Positions 32,733-43,000 of a stretch of DNA of 64,000 nt are shown here, one piece after another (position 1 is the stretch's first letter; each line of letters opens with the position of its first letter). The DNA is from Bacteroidales bacterium (GTDB lineage Bacteria > Bacteroidota > Bacteroidia > Bacteroidales > Lentimicrobiaceae). The position numbers and the translations under genes were made by a program. The notes below the pieces were generated by a model, which saw only the letters and a program-made list of their open reading frames with translations, was not told the DNA's origin and made no database searches. The stretch spans positions 310,001 through 374,000 of the forward strand of contig JADIZB010000004.1 in the NCBI GenBank assembly GCA_016705005.1, written 5' to 3'.

Positions 32733-34388
32733 ATGAAAAAGATTTTTCTAATATTTCTGCTCGGGATACTATCAGCAAATGCTGTGCATTGCCAGACCAT
32801 GCTCCAAAAGGATGAGGGAGTGGTTTCATATGTTTCATCCCAGAATGTTTATGTAAAATTCAGTTCTACTGAAAACATATCTGCAGGAGACACCCTTTTT
32901 ATGATGGTTGATGGGAAGTACCAACCTGCCCTCAAGGTCAGAAATCTTTCATCCATTTCATGTGTCTGCATGCCGCTTCTGAACAGAAAATTCACAACTT
33001 CCGACCGTATTTATACAAACAACAAGCCGGTAGGTGTCAAGGAGGAAACCATACTAAAGCCTACTGACACTAAAGTCCAGGTACCTGAAATAGTTAATAC
33101 GCCTGTGAAGGATACCCTTACCGGGGCTGCTGCCAAACCTGTAAGAAAACAACTTGTTACCGGAAGGGTATCGGCAGCATCGTATATCAACCTTTCGGAC
33201 ACACCATCCGGAAACTCATTGAGGATGAGGTATAACCTTACATTAAATGCAAAAAACATAGGCAATTCCAGGTTGTCAGCTGAATCATATGTGTCCTTCG
33301 CACACAAAAGCAAACATTGGGGAGAAATTAAGGACAATATTTTCAATGGCCTTAAAATATATAACCTCTCACTCAATTACGAAATCGGTAAGAATGCAAG
33401 AATCTACGCCGGCAGAAAGATAAATCCAAAGATTTCGAACATGGGTGCTGTTGACGGAATTCAGTTCGAAATTAAAACCAATTCAATCACAACCGGGGTT
33501 TTGGCTGGTTCCAGACCGGATTATACGGATTATGGTTTCAATACATCATTGTTCCAGTATGGTGCCTTCATTAACCATGAACACGTGTTCCCCAGCGGAA
33601 ATGTGCAATCAACCCTGGCATTTATCGAACAGAAAAATGCAGGAATTACCGACCGGAGGTTCTCCTATATTCAGCACTCAAATACACTGGTCAAGAACCT
33701 GAGTTTCTTCGGCTCAGCAGAATTTGACCTGTACAGGTATAACCTGAAAGTTGACAGTTCTCAGGCAGCAACGGATACACTGAAGGTGACCAATACTTCA
33801 CCAAAGCTTTCAAACCTCTATTTGTCACTCAGATATCGCTTTTCAGGTAAACTGTCACTATCTTTATCTTACAGTTCGAGGCAGAATATTATTTATTATG
33901 AGACCTACAAGAGTTTCATCGATCAGTTGCTTGAAAAGGAAACACAGCAGGGCTTCATGATGCAGGTCAGCTACCGTCCGTTGAAAAAGCTATCACTGGG
34001 CGCAAACGGCGGATACAGGTTCAGAAAAAGTGATCCGGGTCCTTCGAAGAATCTGTATGCTTATGCTACATACAGCCAGATTCCGTTTGTTGGCATCTCA
34101 GCTACCCTGACTGCAACATTGCTTGAAACCAGCTATCTCAGGGGCGGTATTTATGGTTTGGGCTTATCACGCGACATTGTAAGGGGAAAACTGAGTGGTG
34201 CCTTCACCTATCGGTTTATCGATTATTTCTATACCAATTCCAGCGCAAATCTGATGCAGCACACCGGAGAGATAAGTCTCAACTGGAAATTGATGAAAAA
34301 ACTCACCTGTTCCTTCTATTATGAAGGAACTTTCGATAGCAGGTATATCTTTAACCGGTTTTATGTGCAATTAGCCAAAAGCTTCTAA
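32733..34388 (+). CDS. Outer-membrane beta-barrel protein, putative conduit porin
   Basis: Exported protein of 551 residues, the last gene of the multihaem operon, starting 10 bases after the giant cytochrome. Signal peptide at about 1-20 (IFLIFLLGILSANAVHC, then Q). An N-terminal soluble part of about 120 residues, strand-rich and low in helices, is followed by a Thr/Pro/Lys linker. Then come about 400 residues with regular barrel strands (LRMRYNLTLNAKN, RLSAESYVSFAH, LSLNYEIGKNARIYAG and many more), enough for a barrel of roughly 20 or more strands. It ends in FYVQLAKSF with a terminal Phe, as for BAM-assembled barrels. Position suggests a barrel that passes electrons or holds the cytochrome at the outer membrane. 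I do not recognise a named family. Confidence 0.72.
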   Translation: MKKIFLIFLLGILSANAVHCQTMLQKDEGVVSYVSSQNVYVKFSSTENISAGDTLFMMVDGKYQPALKVRNLSSISCVCMPLLNRKFTTSDRIYTNNKPVGVKEETILKPTDTKVQVPEIVNTPVKDTLTGAAAKPVRKQLVTGRVSAASYINLSDTPSGNSLRMRYNLTLNAKNIGNSRLSAESYVSFAHKSKHWGEIKDNIFNGLKIYNLSLNYEIGKNARIYAGRKINPKISNMGAVDGIQFEIKTNSITTGVLAGSRPDYTDYGFNTSLFQYGAFINHEHVFPSGNVQSTLAFIEQKNAGITDRRFSYIQHSNTLVKNLSFFGSAEFDLYRYNLKVDSSQAATDTLKVTNTSPKLSNLYLSLRYRFSGKLSLSLSYSSRQNIIYYETYKSFIDQLLEKETQQGFMMQVSYRPLKKLSLGANGGYRFRKSDPGPSKNLYAYATYSQIPFVGISATLTATLLETSYLRGGIYGLGLSRDIVRGKLSGAFTYRFIDYFYTNSSANLMQHTGEISLNWKLMKKLTCSFYYEGTFDSRYIFNRFYVQLAKSF

Positions 34389-34446
34389 AAAAGCCCGCTA
34401 TTCACCTTTTTTCCCAGAAACCTGCAAAAAAGAATCTTATTAAAAA

Positions 34447-34863
34447 TCAACCTGCTGCCTGCCGGTAAGTAACCAGTTGTCTGCGTTCCTCGTCCCATAA
34501 GCGCAGGCTCAGCGATTTCATGCTGGAGCGGAAAGTTACCGGATTTACACGATGGAAGGCTTCATTCTCCCTGTGACATTTTTCAAGCTTATAGTTGGGA
34601 ATTTTTGAGCTCAGGTGATGGATATGGTGGAAACCGATGTTGCCTGAAAACCATTGTAAAACTTTTGGAAGTTTCAGGTAGGAAGAGCCGTTGATGGCAA
34701 CAGTGCTGTAATCCCATTCCTCATCACGGTACCAGTGAACATCAGGAAACTGATGCTGAACGTAAAACAGGAAAACACCGGCAGTAGCCGCAAAATACAT
34801 GGTTGGCAATTGAATCAGCAGGTATGATTCGAAGCCGATCATTAAACTGATACCTGTTGCCAA
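34447..34863 (-). pseudogene. Fatty acid desaturase, C-terminal part after a frameshift
   Basis: Second part of the desaturase that begins at 35450 on this strand. It carries the third histidine box, GNIGFHHIHHLSSKIPNY, and two membrane helices (LLIQLPTMYFAATAGVFLFYV). The frame seems to open at a TTG at 34861-34863, but LATGISLMIGFESYLL simply continues the helix of the upstream part. The break is a one-base loss between 34864 and 34868: CAG then CA then TTG, where CAG GCA TTG would restore the frame. Confidence 0.84.
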
Positions 34864-34865
34864 TG

Positions 34866-35450
34866 CTGCAAGACCAGATTCGTGACATAAACACTGATTC
34901 GCTCCTTCCAGGAAAAGCCCTTACGTGTAAACCGGTTCGTAACCAGAAATACAAGTCCGGCACCCAGTCCGAACATGATGAACGGATTGCGGTAAACCCG
35001 GTAGACAAACCTTTTAAACGGGGTCCGGCTTTTATACTCTTCAACAGTGAGTGTCCATACATCACCAACACCGCGTTTATCAAGGTTTCCGGCAGTGCGG
35101 TGGTGGATCAGGTGTGCGTGATGCCAGCGGTGATAGGGTGTAAAGGTGAGTATGCCAAGGATTATGCCGACCATGTCGTTGATCCGTTTTGATTCAAAAA
35201 ATGCACCATGGCCACAATCGTGAAAAATTATAAAAAGCCTGACAGTAAAACCGGCAGCTAAAATGGTCAGAGGAAGCACCAGCCACCAGGAGATCGTAAT
35301 AAGGTAAGCCATCAGAATCCAGAGGGCAATGTAGGGTACAAGGGTGTTGATCAGTTGCCAGATACTACTACTGACCGAAGGTATTTTGTAGTTCGTAATA
35401 AGCTTGAGCAGCGATTTTTCGGAACCGGGTATCGTTGGTTTGATGGTCAT
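34866..35450 (-). pseudogene. Fatty acid desaturase, N-terminal part, frameshifted
   Basis: Membrane di-iron desaturase that introduces double bonds into fatty acyl chains. This part has the first two histidine boxes, FHDCGHGAFF near residue 78 and HRWHHAHLIHHRTAGNLDKRG near 110, and several helices. Beyond VTNLVLQ near residue 194 the frame is lost and a stop follows at 34842. Together with 34447-34863 a protein of about 335 residues with all three boxes is restored, the normal size for the family. A run of eight As precedes the ATG; a TATCTTTA box lies about 10 bases upstream. The gene is convergent with the multihaem operon and not obviously related to it. Confidence 0.86.
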
Positions 35451-35527
35451 TTTTTTTCTGTAAAGATAAGCAAAAACAGGTGATTATGCAGTAAATCAGC
35501 CCTTTATTCATCATATAAAAATGAAAA

Positions 35528-35557
35528 ATGCCGGCAAACCGGAAGTTGATCCGGCAT
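35528..35557 (-). terminator. Hairpin terminator after the small secreted protein gene
   Basis: ATGCCGG at 35528-35534 and CCGGCAT at 35551-35557 form a perfect 7 bp stem. Read on the minus strand it is followed by TTTTTC. It lies about 60 bases beyond the stop of the 35619-36077 gene and upstream of the desaturase. Confidence 0.55.
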
Positions 35558-35618
35558 GACAGCATCAGGAAAAGAAGCGGAAGAAGTTAACCCTTACCTC
35601 AGCCGGCAGGCATGACGG

Positions 35619-36077
35619 TTATTTCAGGAATATTTCCCGCATGATTTTATTACCGGTAATCTCGCGAAGGGTTTCATAGTTGACAATGGTCTTTTTGTAT
35701 TCTTCACCCATGCCATCCATAATCTTTTTATCGAGATCGGCTATTTTCTTATCCCTGACCGGATCGGGATCAAATGAGGCCAGATTCTCACTCTCGATCA
35801 TCAGCAATAAATCAAAATCTGCCCTGTTCGAAGCTGAGCCCATCAGAATTTTGTATGATTTGATCAGTTTTTCCTTTACGAGCAAATCCATGGATGCTTT
35901 CCACGTTTTACTCAGACCTTTGAGGTAATCTTCGCCCATATTGGCTTTAATTTTTACAAAAGTCATTTCCCAGACGGTACCCTGTGTATACAATTCTGAT
36001 TGTGCCCTGATCGCTGACGGGGCAAGCAATAAGGAAAACAAAATCCCTGCGGTAACAGTGTAAATAATCTTTTTCAT
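35619..36077 (-). CDS. Small secreted protein of unknown function
   Basis: Unrecognised protein of 152 residues from the ATG at 36075-36077; a TTG 6 bases upstream is a less likely start. Signal peptide at about 1-24 (YTVTAGILFSLLLAPSAIRA, then Q). The mature part is about 125 residues and mostly charged helices: WEMTFVKIKANMGEDYLKGL, then a segment like LLLMIESENLASFDPDPVRDKK. The pattern of a strand (WEMTFVKI) and long helices suggests a dimeric alpha-beta barrel-like fold, but that is only a guess. It has its own terminator and is probably monocistronic. Confidence 0.68.
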   Translation of the reverse strand: MKKIIYTVTAGILFSLLLAPSAIRAQSELYTQGTVWEMTFVKIKANMGEDYLKGLSKTWKASMDLLVKEKLIKSYKILMGSASNRADFDLLLMIESENLASFDPDPVRDKKIADLDKKIMDGMGEEYKKTIVNYETLREITGNKIMREIFLK

Positions 36078-36457
36078 GTTCAATGGTTTTAATGGATGAA
36101 TGTTTAAATCAAAATATTAACAAAAAACACATACTACCATCCACAGGTTTCCTGTCTTTAACATAACTTTAACATTATCAGGAGATAACGCTATTCTTGT
36201 CTAAACGGAAAAATAACTGGACTTATTCCTACATTTTTTCCGCTGCTTAACTGATCCCTGATAAATTTCTTAAAAAAAACAGCCCTGCAGATAAGGGTAA
36301 ATCCGTTTTCAATTGTCTTTAATACATTGAAAAGAATCATTGTTTACGGTATTATTCTGCCATCTTTAATTCAGTCGTGCTTAGTCAGGAATGTAAATAC
36401 AGAAAATAGGTTTTATCAACGATTAGTGAAAAATTATTCCTCTAACTTTATAAAATT
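36078..36457. other. 380-base intergenic region between divergent genes
   Basis: No gene seen. AT-rich. It must hold promoters for the divergent neighbours. TAACTTTA just upstream of the 36458 start is one mismatch from the -7 consensus, without a TTG at the right distance. No strong hairpin noted. Confidence 0.45.
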
Positions 36458-36772
36458 ATGAAATCATTCTGTCATCTGCTGTTTTCAGCATTTTTACTCA
36501 TTCAGACAACGTTCATTTCAGCACAGAATTACCGTGTACTGCAACCCGAAAGAACAACCATGTTCCGGTCAGAAAATGGCAATATCCTTGGAATGCGTGT
36601 CGATTCGGTTAGAAACGATGGAAACGATACTGTTTTCTATCTCCTGAAAAACCTGCAGCAAGTTGACTATGAGTGCTATCATCTTGATGGCCCTTCGTGG
36701 ATGGGCGATAGAATAACCATCAAACCAAATGGCGAAACCATATTTTACAACCTGAATATGGAAGAATTTTAA
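36458..36772 (+). pseudogene. T9SS cargo protein, N-terminal part before a frameshift
   Basis: First part of a secreted protein of unknown function. Signal peptide at about 1-22 (HLLFSAFLLIQTTFISA, then Q). The following 80 residues are strand-rich (YRVLQPERTTMFRSENGN). The frame ends at a TAA formed by a run of four Ts at 36767-36770. One more T would read GAA GAA TTT TTA ATT AAA and join the frame that continues to 37929. Together they make about 490 residues. Confidence 0.74.
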
Positions 36773-37929
36773 TTAAAACCCTTGCAGTTCCGGGCGAATC
36801 CTGGGTCTGTTATTCAACCCCGTCACTTTTGTTTACAGCTAAGGTTGATTCTATCAGGCTGTCAGATTTTTTAGGACTAACTGACTCCGTCAGATATATA
36901 TCATTTCAGGCACAAAATGGCGATGGACAGAATATATCCCATTATATCAACGCTAAAAGAATTGCCATTTCAAAAAATTACGGACTTACAAGAACACTTA
37001 ATTTTTTCAACTTCCCTGATATAGAATTTGGATTTGTACTTTATAGTGTACAAGAAATGAATCTGATAGGATTCAATAACCCTCAAACCGGTGTACAGAA
37101 TCTAACCTGGAAAAAAGTACATGATCATAGTATTGGTGATGAGCTTCATTGCATTTCGGAAAATGGTAGCATGAATTCCCAGAGTGAAACAGATGAGATC
37201 ATGCTATTACTCGACAAAAGTATTGTGGGGGATACTGTATTCAATGTTTGGGAAAGGAAAATAAAAAGAATGGTTTATGAATCAGGAAACCAATCCTTTA
37301 CAGCAAGTATTGATACAGTAACCAGGGTTATTACGTCAAAGCCGGAATTTGACAAATTACCCGGTGTTGCGTATGATATGAATATATTGCGTTTTGGTGA
37401 CTATTCAACTCATTCGATGTACCAGAGTGAAATAGCTTTGATAAAAGATGATAACGATCTTGGTTATTTTGTACAGGGCTGGAGTGGCAACTGCTATGTT
37501 TCCGGAATCTTTGATGGCTGCTCTCCACCGTATATTTATTATGAAGGCCTGGGAGGACCTTATTATTACTGTACTTTCTTTGGATTTGATTATACAAAAA
37601 GACGGTTGGTCTATTACAGAAAAGACGGAGTTGAGTGGGGCACCCCGCTTGATTTTACTGTAAATACAACACTAAAGCCGATTGAAGCCGAACCTGAACT
37701 GATTACTATTTTCCCTAATCCTTCCGTTGGAACAGTCAATATTGAATTCAAAGGAAACACTGGTGAATACATTCTCAGGATTACCGATACCTCAGGAAGG
37801 CAGGCGGGTATATTTTTCCTGAAAGGCGAATCCAACTCAATAGATCTCAGCAATCTGAACAGGGGAATATATCAGTTGGAATTTATAACTGATCATCAGA
37901 CTCTTTCCAGAAAACTGGCTAAATGGTGA
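36769..37929 (+). pseudogene. T9SS cargo protein, C-terminal part with sorting domain
   Basis: Continuation of the gene starting at 36458. The frame is open well before the first ATG-like codon at 36829: LIKTLAVPGESWVCYS fits the upstream part. The C-terminal 75 residues are a type A T9SS sorting domain: ITIFPNPSVGTVNIEF, then YILRITDTSGRQ, then SIDLSNLNRGIYQLEF and a terminal RKLAKW. This domain directs the protein through the type IX secretion system to the surface or medium. The body (about 290 residues) has aromatic-rich segments (GGPYYYCTFFGFDY) but no domain I can name. Confidence 0.8.
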
Positions 37930-38407
37930 CAGTGACGAAGAAAGCCGGAAGCCATGCCGGGCTTTGCCAGTGCCTGCTGCCAGCACTTCACCGGGCAAAA
38001 CAATGCTCCGGCCTCACTTCATGATTCATCTTTTAGTTTATATGTTTGGGAACGGGGCGAAATCATCGGGTCTCTACCTGACTTCTCTCCTTTAAATTTT
38101 TCCCATTTAATTCCTGTTGCTCTACGTTAATAATCATATTCACTTGATATTCAAATACAAACAGGATTCAATAAACTTCCCGGTGCAGCGGATGAATCGC
38201 CGGGAACCATGATGTCAGTTGACCAATTCAATTCATAAGATTGCTGACATAAAACAATCGGTTTTTGAATGATTCTTCTAACTTTGGCCGTTTTTGTCAA
38301 ATTACCGGAATGAGGTAAATAAGGACTGATTTACATTAATGCCTTCAGGCATAAAATCGTAATAACAATCAATCAACCGATCTGGAAAGAATCCATCCCG
38401 GAAGCCG
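37930..38407. other. 478-base intergenic region
   Basis: No gene seen. A GC-richer segment near 37945-38010 follows the T9SS gene but does not form a clean terminator that I can verify. TAACTTTG at 38279-38286 is a perfect -7 box for the sensor kinase at 38408, without a TTG 19-21 bases upstream. Confidence 0.45.
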
Positions 38408-39799
38408 ATGAAAAAACTGATTCCAGTCATACCTGCCGACTTTTTCTTCACCAATGAGGAGAAACAACAGGGGCAATATGAAGTTCTTCAGGTAAATGTC
38501 CACCGTCTGACCTACCTCCTTTATCTTGGTTTACCGGTAACACTTATCCACATTTTTGTTTTCAGTTTCAAACTGGCGGAAACCGGCTCATTGGAAGCCA
38601 CCTGGAGAACAGGGATTATTTATTCGCATCTGATCCTCTTTACCTTTTTCCTGTTTGCCGGTAGCGTGACCCTGGCAGCGAGAAAAAAGAAACGGACCGG
38701 ACACCGGATAATAAAAGCGATGCCCCACCTTATTTTTCTGCTATTGCTGGTGATGGGTGGTATTATCTCCGGGATTGACCAGATTGTAACCAATGCCATC
38801 ACGCCTTACCTTATCGTCTGCATGTGTTCAGCCATGCTTCTCTACATCCCGCCGTTATATTCACTTGGATATTTCATATTCTCATACCTGGTTTATTATT
38901 TTGCCATAGGATATTTTCAGCTCAACACCGAAATTCTGCTTTCAAATTATGTAAACGGAATAACATCCATCATTATAGGGTGGTTTCTTTCTCTCACCCT
39001 TTGGAGAAACAGCATTTTAAAATTTCGCAAAGATTTGATTATAAGGCAACAACAGGAAGAACTTGCCTTACATAATTCAAAATTGGTGGTTGCAGCCGGA
39101 GAGTTGAAGGAAGCAAACAGGACCAAAGACAAGTTGTTTTCTATCATCTCACACGATTTGCGCGGCCCTTTCGCTACCCTGAATGACCTGATCAGATATT
39201 TACACAGCGGTGACATCAATGAAAAGGAGTTCAGGGAACTGCTCCCTGATTTGTCGAAACAAACCGAGATTACCACTGAATTACTTGAGAACCTCCTCAG
39301 CTGGTCGCGAAGCAATCTGAAAGGGGCTGTGATGATCCCTGAAAAAATTGAACTGGCAGAAATGGCAGAAAATATTATTCAGCTTTATCACCACCAGGCC
39401 GGGGTTAAAGGCTTGATGGTAATTAATGACATACTGACTGAGCACAGGGTGATTGCGGACAGAGGGATGATTTCGCTGGTCTTTCGCAACCTTATTTCAA
39501 ATGCCATTAAATTTTCCGAAAATTCCGGTATTATAGTTCTGAGCAGTAGTTCTGAGAATCAAAAGGTCAGGATAACAATTCAGGACAGTGGAACCGGAAT
39601 CCCCTCCGATAAAATTCCATTGCTTTTCGGTGATCAGTATTATACAACTACCGGCACTGCCGGTGAAAAAGGGACAGGCCTTGGGTTGAGCCTGTGTAAA
39701 GATTTTATCGAAAGAAACGGTGGCGAAATATTTGTCGAAAATATGACTGACAAAGGAAGCCGGTTCACTTTCATACTTCCGGGAAGCAATAACATTTAA
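38408..39799 (+). CDS. Multi-helix membrane sensor histidine kinase
   Basis: Sensor kinase of 463 residues. Six predicted helices between residues about 35 and 200 form an integral membrane sensor with no large periplasmic domain. A coiled linker (RQQQEELALHNSKLVVAAGEL) leads to HisKA with the phosphoacceptor in FSIISHDLRGPFATLNDL near residue 247. The ATPase domain has VFRNLISNAIKFSENSG (N box), IQDSGTGIPSDK (G1) and GTGLGLSLCKDFIERNGG (G2). It has no receiver and no adjacent co-directional regulator; the next gene is another kinase 259 bases on. The partner is unknown. Confidence 0.9.
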   Translation: MKKLIPVIPADFFFTNEEKQQGQYEVLQVNVHRLTYLLYLGLPVTLIHIFVFSFKLAETGSLEATWRTGIIYSHLILFTFFLFAGSVTLAARKKKRTGHRIIKAMPHLIFLLLLVMGGIISGIDQIVTNAITPYLIVCMCSAMLLYIPPLYSLGYFIFSYLVYYFAIGYFQLNTEILLSNYVNGITSIIIGWFLSLTLWRNSILKFRKDLIIRQQQEELALHNSKLVVAAGELKEANRTKDKLFSIISHDLRGPFATLNDLIRYLHSGDINEKEFRELLPDLSKQTEITTELLENLLSWSRSNLKGAVMIPEKIELAEMAENIIQLYHHQAGVKGLMVINDILTEHRVIADRGMISLVFRNLISNAIKFSENSGIIVLSSSSENQKVRITIQDSGTGIPSDKIPLLFGDQYYTTTGTAGEKGTGLGLSLCKDFIERNGGEIFVENMTDKGSRFTFILPGSNNI

Positions 39800-39876
39800 T
39801 GACTATCCGATCTTATATTCATTGCATTAAATAATGATCCCCCGGTAAATAATCGCGCACAACTTCCTTATTAATA

Positions 39877-39907
39877 TTGACTTATTCGGATTCGTGAAAT
39901 ATTGTTG
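39877..39907 (+). promoter_or_regulatory. Possible promoter of the CHASE-PAS kinase gene
   Basis: TTG at 39877-39879, 20 bases, then TATTGTTG at 39900-39907, one mismatch from TAnnTTTG. The leader to the ATG at 40059 would be about 145 bases. Confidence 0.3.
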
Positions 39908-40058
39908 TATATTAGTTACGGTTTTATTTCAGGACTAGTTGAACTAAGCTTTCTGCCAGGAATCCCGCTTATCAGCAGATGAATAGTCCCGATTATCCAG
40001 GGGAAACAGTCATTCAGAAGCAGCTAACCGATTTATATATCACTTTATAGCCTGACTT

Positions 40059-43000
40059 ATGGAAGAATACAAGAATAAATCCACCAGGATAAAGCCAGGT
40101 TCTGCCCCATATAGTATTCTGATTGCCTGGATTGTACTGGCAATTACTTTTGCTGCTACATCCCTGACGGCCTATTATGTAAGGATTCAGGCGAAGAAAG
40201 ATGCAGAAAGAGAATTCATTCTTGAATGCATGGATGTTCATACCAGAATTTCTACAAGATTACACTCACATGCACTTTTACTGAGAAGCGGATCGGCACT
40301 ATTTGAAGCATCCGATTCCGTAACCCGCCTTGACTGGAAATTATTTATTGATGGTCTCGCAATTAACCGGAATCTCCCCGGTATTCAGGGAATCGGTTAT
40401 GCTGTTATTATTCCGAAAAATCAACTGGCCAGGCATATCCTGGATATACGCTACGAAGGTTTCCCCGATTATCAGGTTAAGCCGGAAGGTGACAGGGATA
40501 CCTATACCTCAATAGTCTTTCTTGAACCGATGAAAGGAAGAAATCTGAGGGCAGTTGGTTATGATATGTTTTCGGAAAAAGTCCGGAGAAAAGCAATGGA
40601 AGTCTCGAGAGATTCCAATCTGGCAATGTTGTCGGGAAAAGTTATGCTTGTCCAGGAAACCAACCTGGATGTTCAGGCCGGAACACTGATGTATGTACCG
40701 GTTTATCGACGGGGAATGCCATTATCGACTGTTAATGAAAGACGTGCTGCCATCCGGGGATGGGTGTATAGCCCTTACCGTATGGAAGATCTGCTGAAAG
40801 GTATTCTTGGAAACCGTTACGAAGAAATCAGCAAAAAGATCAGACTAAGGGTTTATGACGATAACCCGGCAAACCAGGAAACACTATTATTTGATACTCA
40901 GCAGGATTCTGATATTCAGGAATCCGGACCATCGATAACCAATACGTTGAGGTTGAATTTTAACGGAAAAAGCTGGTTTATGAGTTTTACCAATTCATCA
41001 GATCCCCGTTTAAAGTTCTTCAATAAAGAGGTTTCTGCTGTGCTCATCATTGGTTTTACCTTTGGAACCTTGTTGTTTCTACTCATATTGTCATTGCTTA
41101 ATACACAATACAGGGTAAAACTTGCCGGCAGACTTTCGAAAGAACTCCGGGAAAGTCTCGATAAACAGGTCGCGCTGTTTAAAGCCATACCCGACGCCAT
41201 ATTTATTTTTGATCACGATACCAGGCAGATAGAAGAAATAAACAATAAAGCAGCCGATCAGTATGGCTATTCAACCACAGAATTCGTTAAATTGGTGTAT
41301 ACCGATCTTTCGGTTAAACCTGAAGAGGTAAATCAAAATACTGATAAAGAGGGTCATGATATAGAAACATCCTTTCATAAAAAAAAGAATGGCTCTGTTT
41401 TTCCTGTTGAGATGAACAGCAGATCCTTTGTACTCAATGGCATTAAGAAAACCATTTCGGTGGCGAGGGATATCACCGAACGAAAGAAAACCGAAGATGC
41501 CCTGATTGAAAGCGAGAAACGTTTTCACCACGCTTTTGAATATGCGGCTGCTGGCATCTGCATGGTTGGTACAGATGGCACATTTATTAAAATTAATGAA
41601 GCCTTCAAGCAATTGATTGGTTATCAGGAAGATGAATTGATAAAAATGCATTTTAACGACATCACGCATCCAGAGGATTTCCACATTGGTCTTGACCAGA
41701 TGAAAAACCTGATTGAAGGGAAATCCGTGCAGGCGTCCTTCTCGAAACGGTACTTATCGAAATCAAAACAGGTAATCTGGGGCTATTTGTCGGTTTCGCT
41801 GGTCAGGGATAATCTGAACAGTCCAAAGTTCTTCATTACCCATATCATTGACCAGACACAAAACAAACTGGCAGAAGAAGAGCTTCGTAAAAGTGAAGAA
41901 CGCATAAGAATGATCCTTGATTCATTGCCGGTTGCTGTTTACGTAGCCCCGGTTGATCCGGAATTTGATACCACTGCGATTACCGGAAATATCGAAGTAC
42001 TATCAGGATACACATCGGCTGAATATTTAGCTGAGACTGATTTCTGGAGAAGCCGATTACATCCGGATGATGCAGAGAGGGTCCTCGGCGGTTTCCGGAA
42101 TGCCCCTTCCTCTGGCGATCATCTTATTGAATACAGGTGGCGTGTAAAAGACGGAACCTACAAATGGTTTCTCGACAGGTCTGTAATCAGACAAACAGGT
42201 CTGGTAAAAGAATTTCTCGGTGTAGTAACTGACATTACTGACAGGAAAGAAGCTGAGGAGACCCTGAAAGAGAGTGAAGAGCAATACAGCACTTTCATCA
42301 ATTCAACCAGTGACATTGTTTTTTTAAAGGATGCAGAACTGAAGTACAGGATTCTGAATCAGAAACAGGCTGATCTCTTCGGATTGCCAAAATCAGAAAT
42401 TACAGGTAAAAGCGATGATGAGTTAATGACGCCTGATTCAGCGGCATCCTGCAAAGAATCTGATATGAAGGTTCTCAGGGAGAACCAGCTTATTATAAAT
42501 ATTGAACCCTATGGGAACAGGATCTTTGAAACAAGAAAATTTCCGGTCAGGCTTAGAAACGGGAATACAGGCATCGGAGCATACATCCGTGATATCACTG
42601 AAAGCAAAAGAACAGCGCTGATCAAGGAAATTCAGTTTGTTATTGCCAATTCGATGATTCGTGCGGCAAGCCTTGGTGAACTCTTTAAGGTTGTTATGCA
42701 AGAGCTGAAAAAATTAATGGATACTTCCAACTTTTTTGTCGCATTTCTGAATGAAAAAACAGGGATGTTACAAACCATATTTGAACAGGATGAAATAGGA
42801 CTGATCCCTGAATGGCCGGCTGAAAATTCTCTGACAGGATATATGATCAGGCAAAACAAGCCATTGTTGATGAATAAAAATGAAATATCAAAACTGGCCG
42901 GTGAAGGCAAAATAGAGATAATCGGTACCAGGGCAGAATCATGGCTCGGGATTCCTATACAGATCAGTAACAACAAATCGGGAGCTCTCGTTATGCAGAG

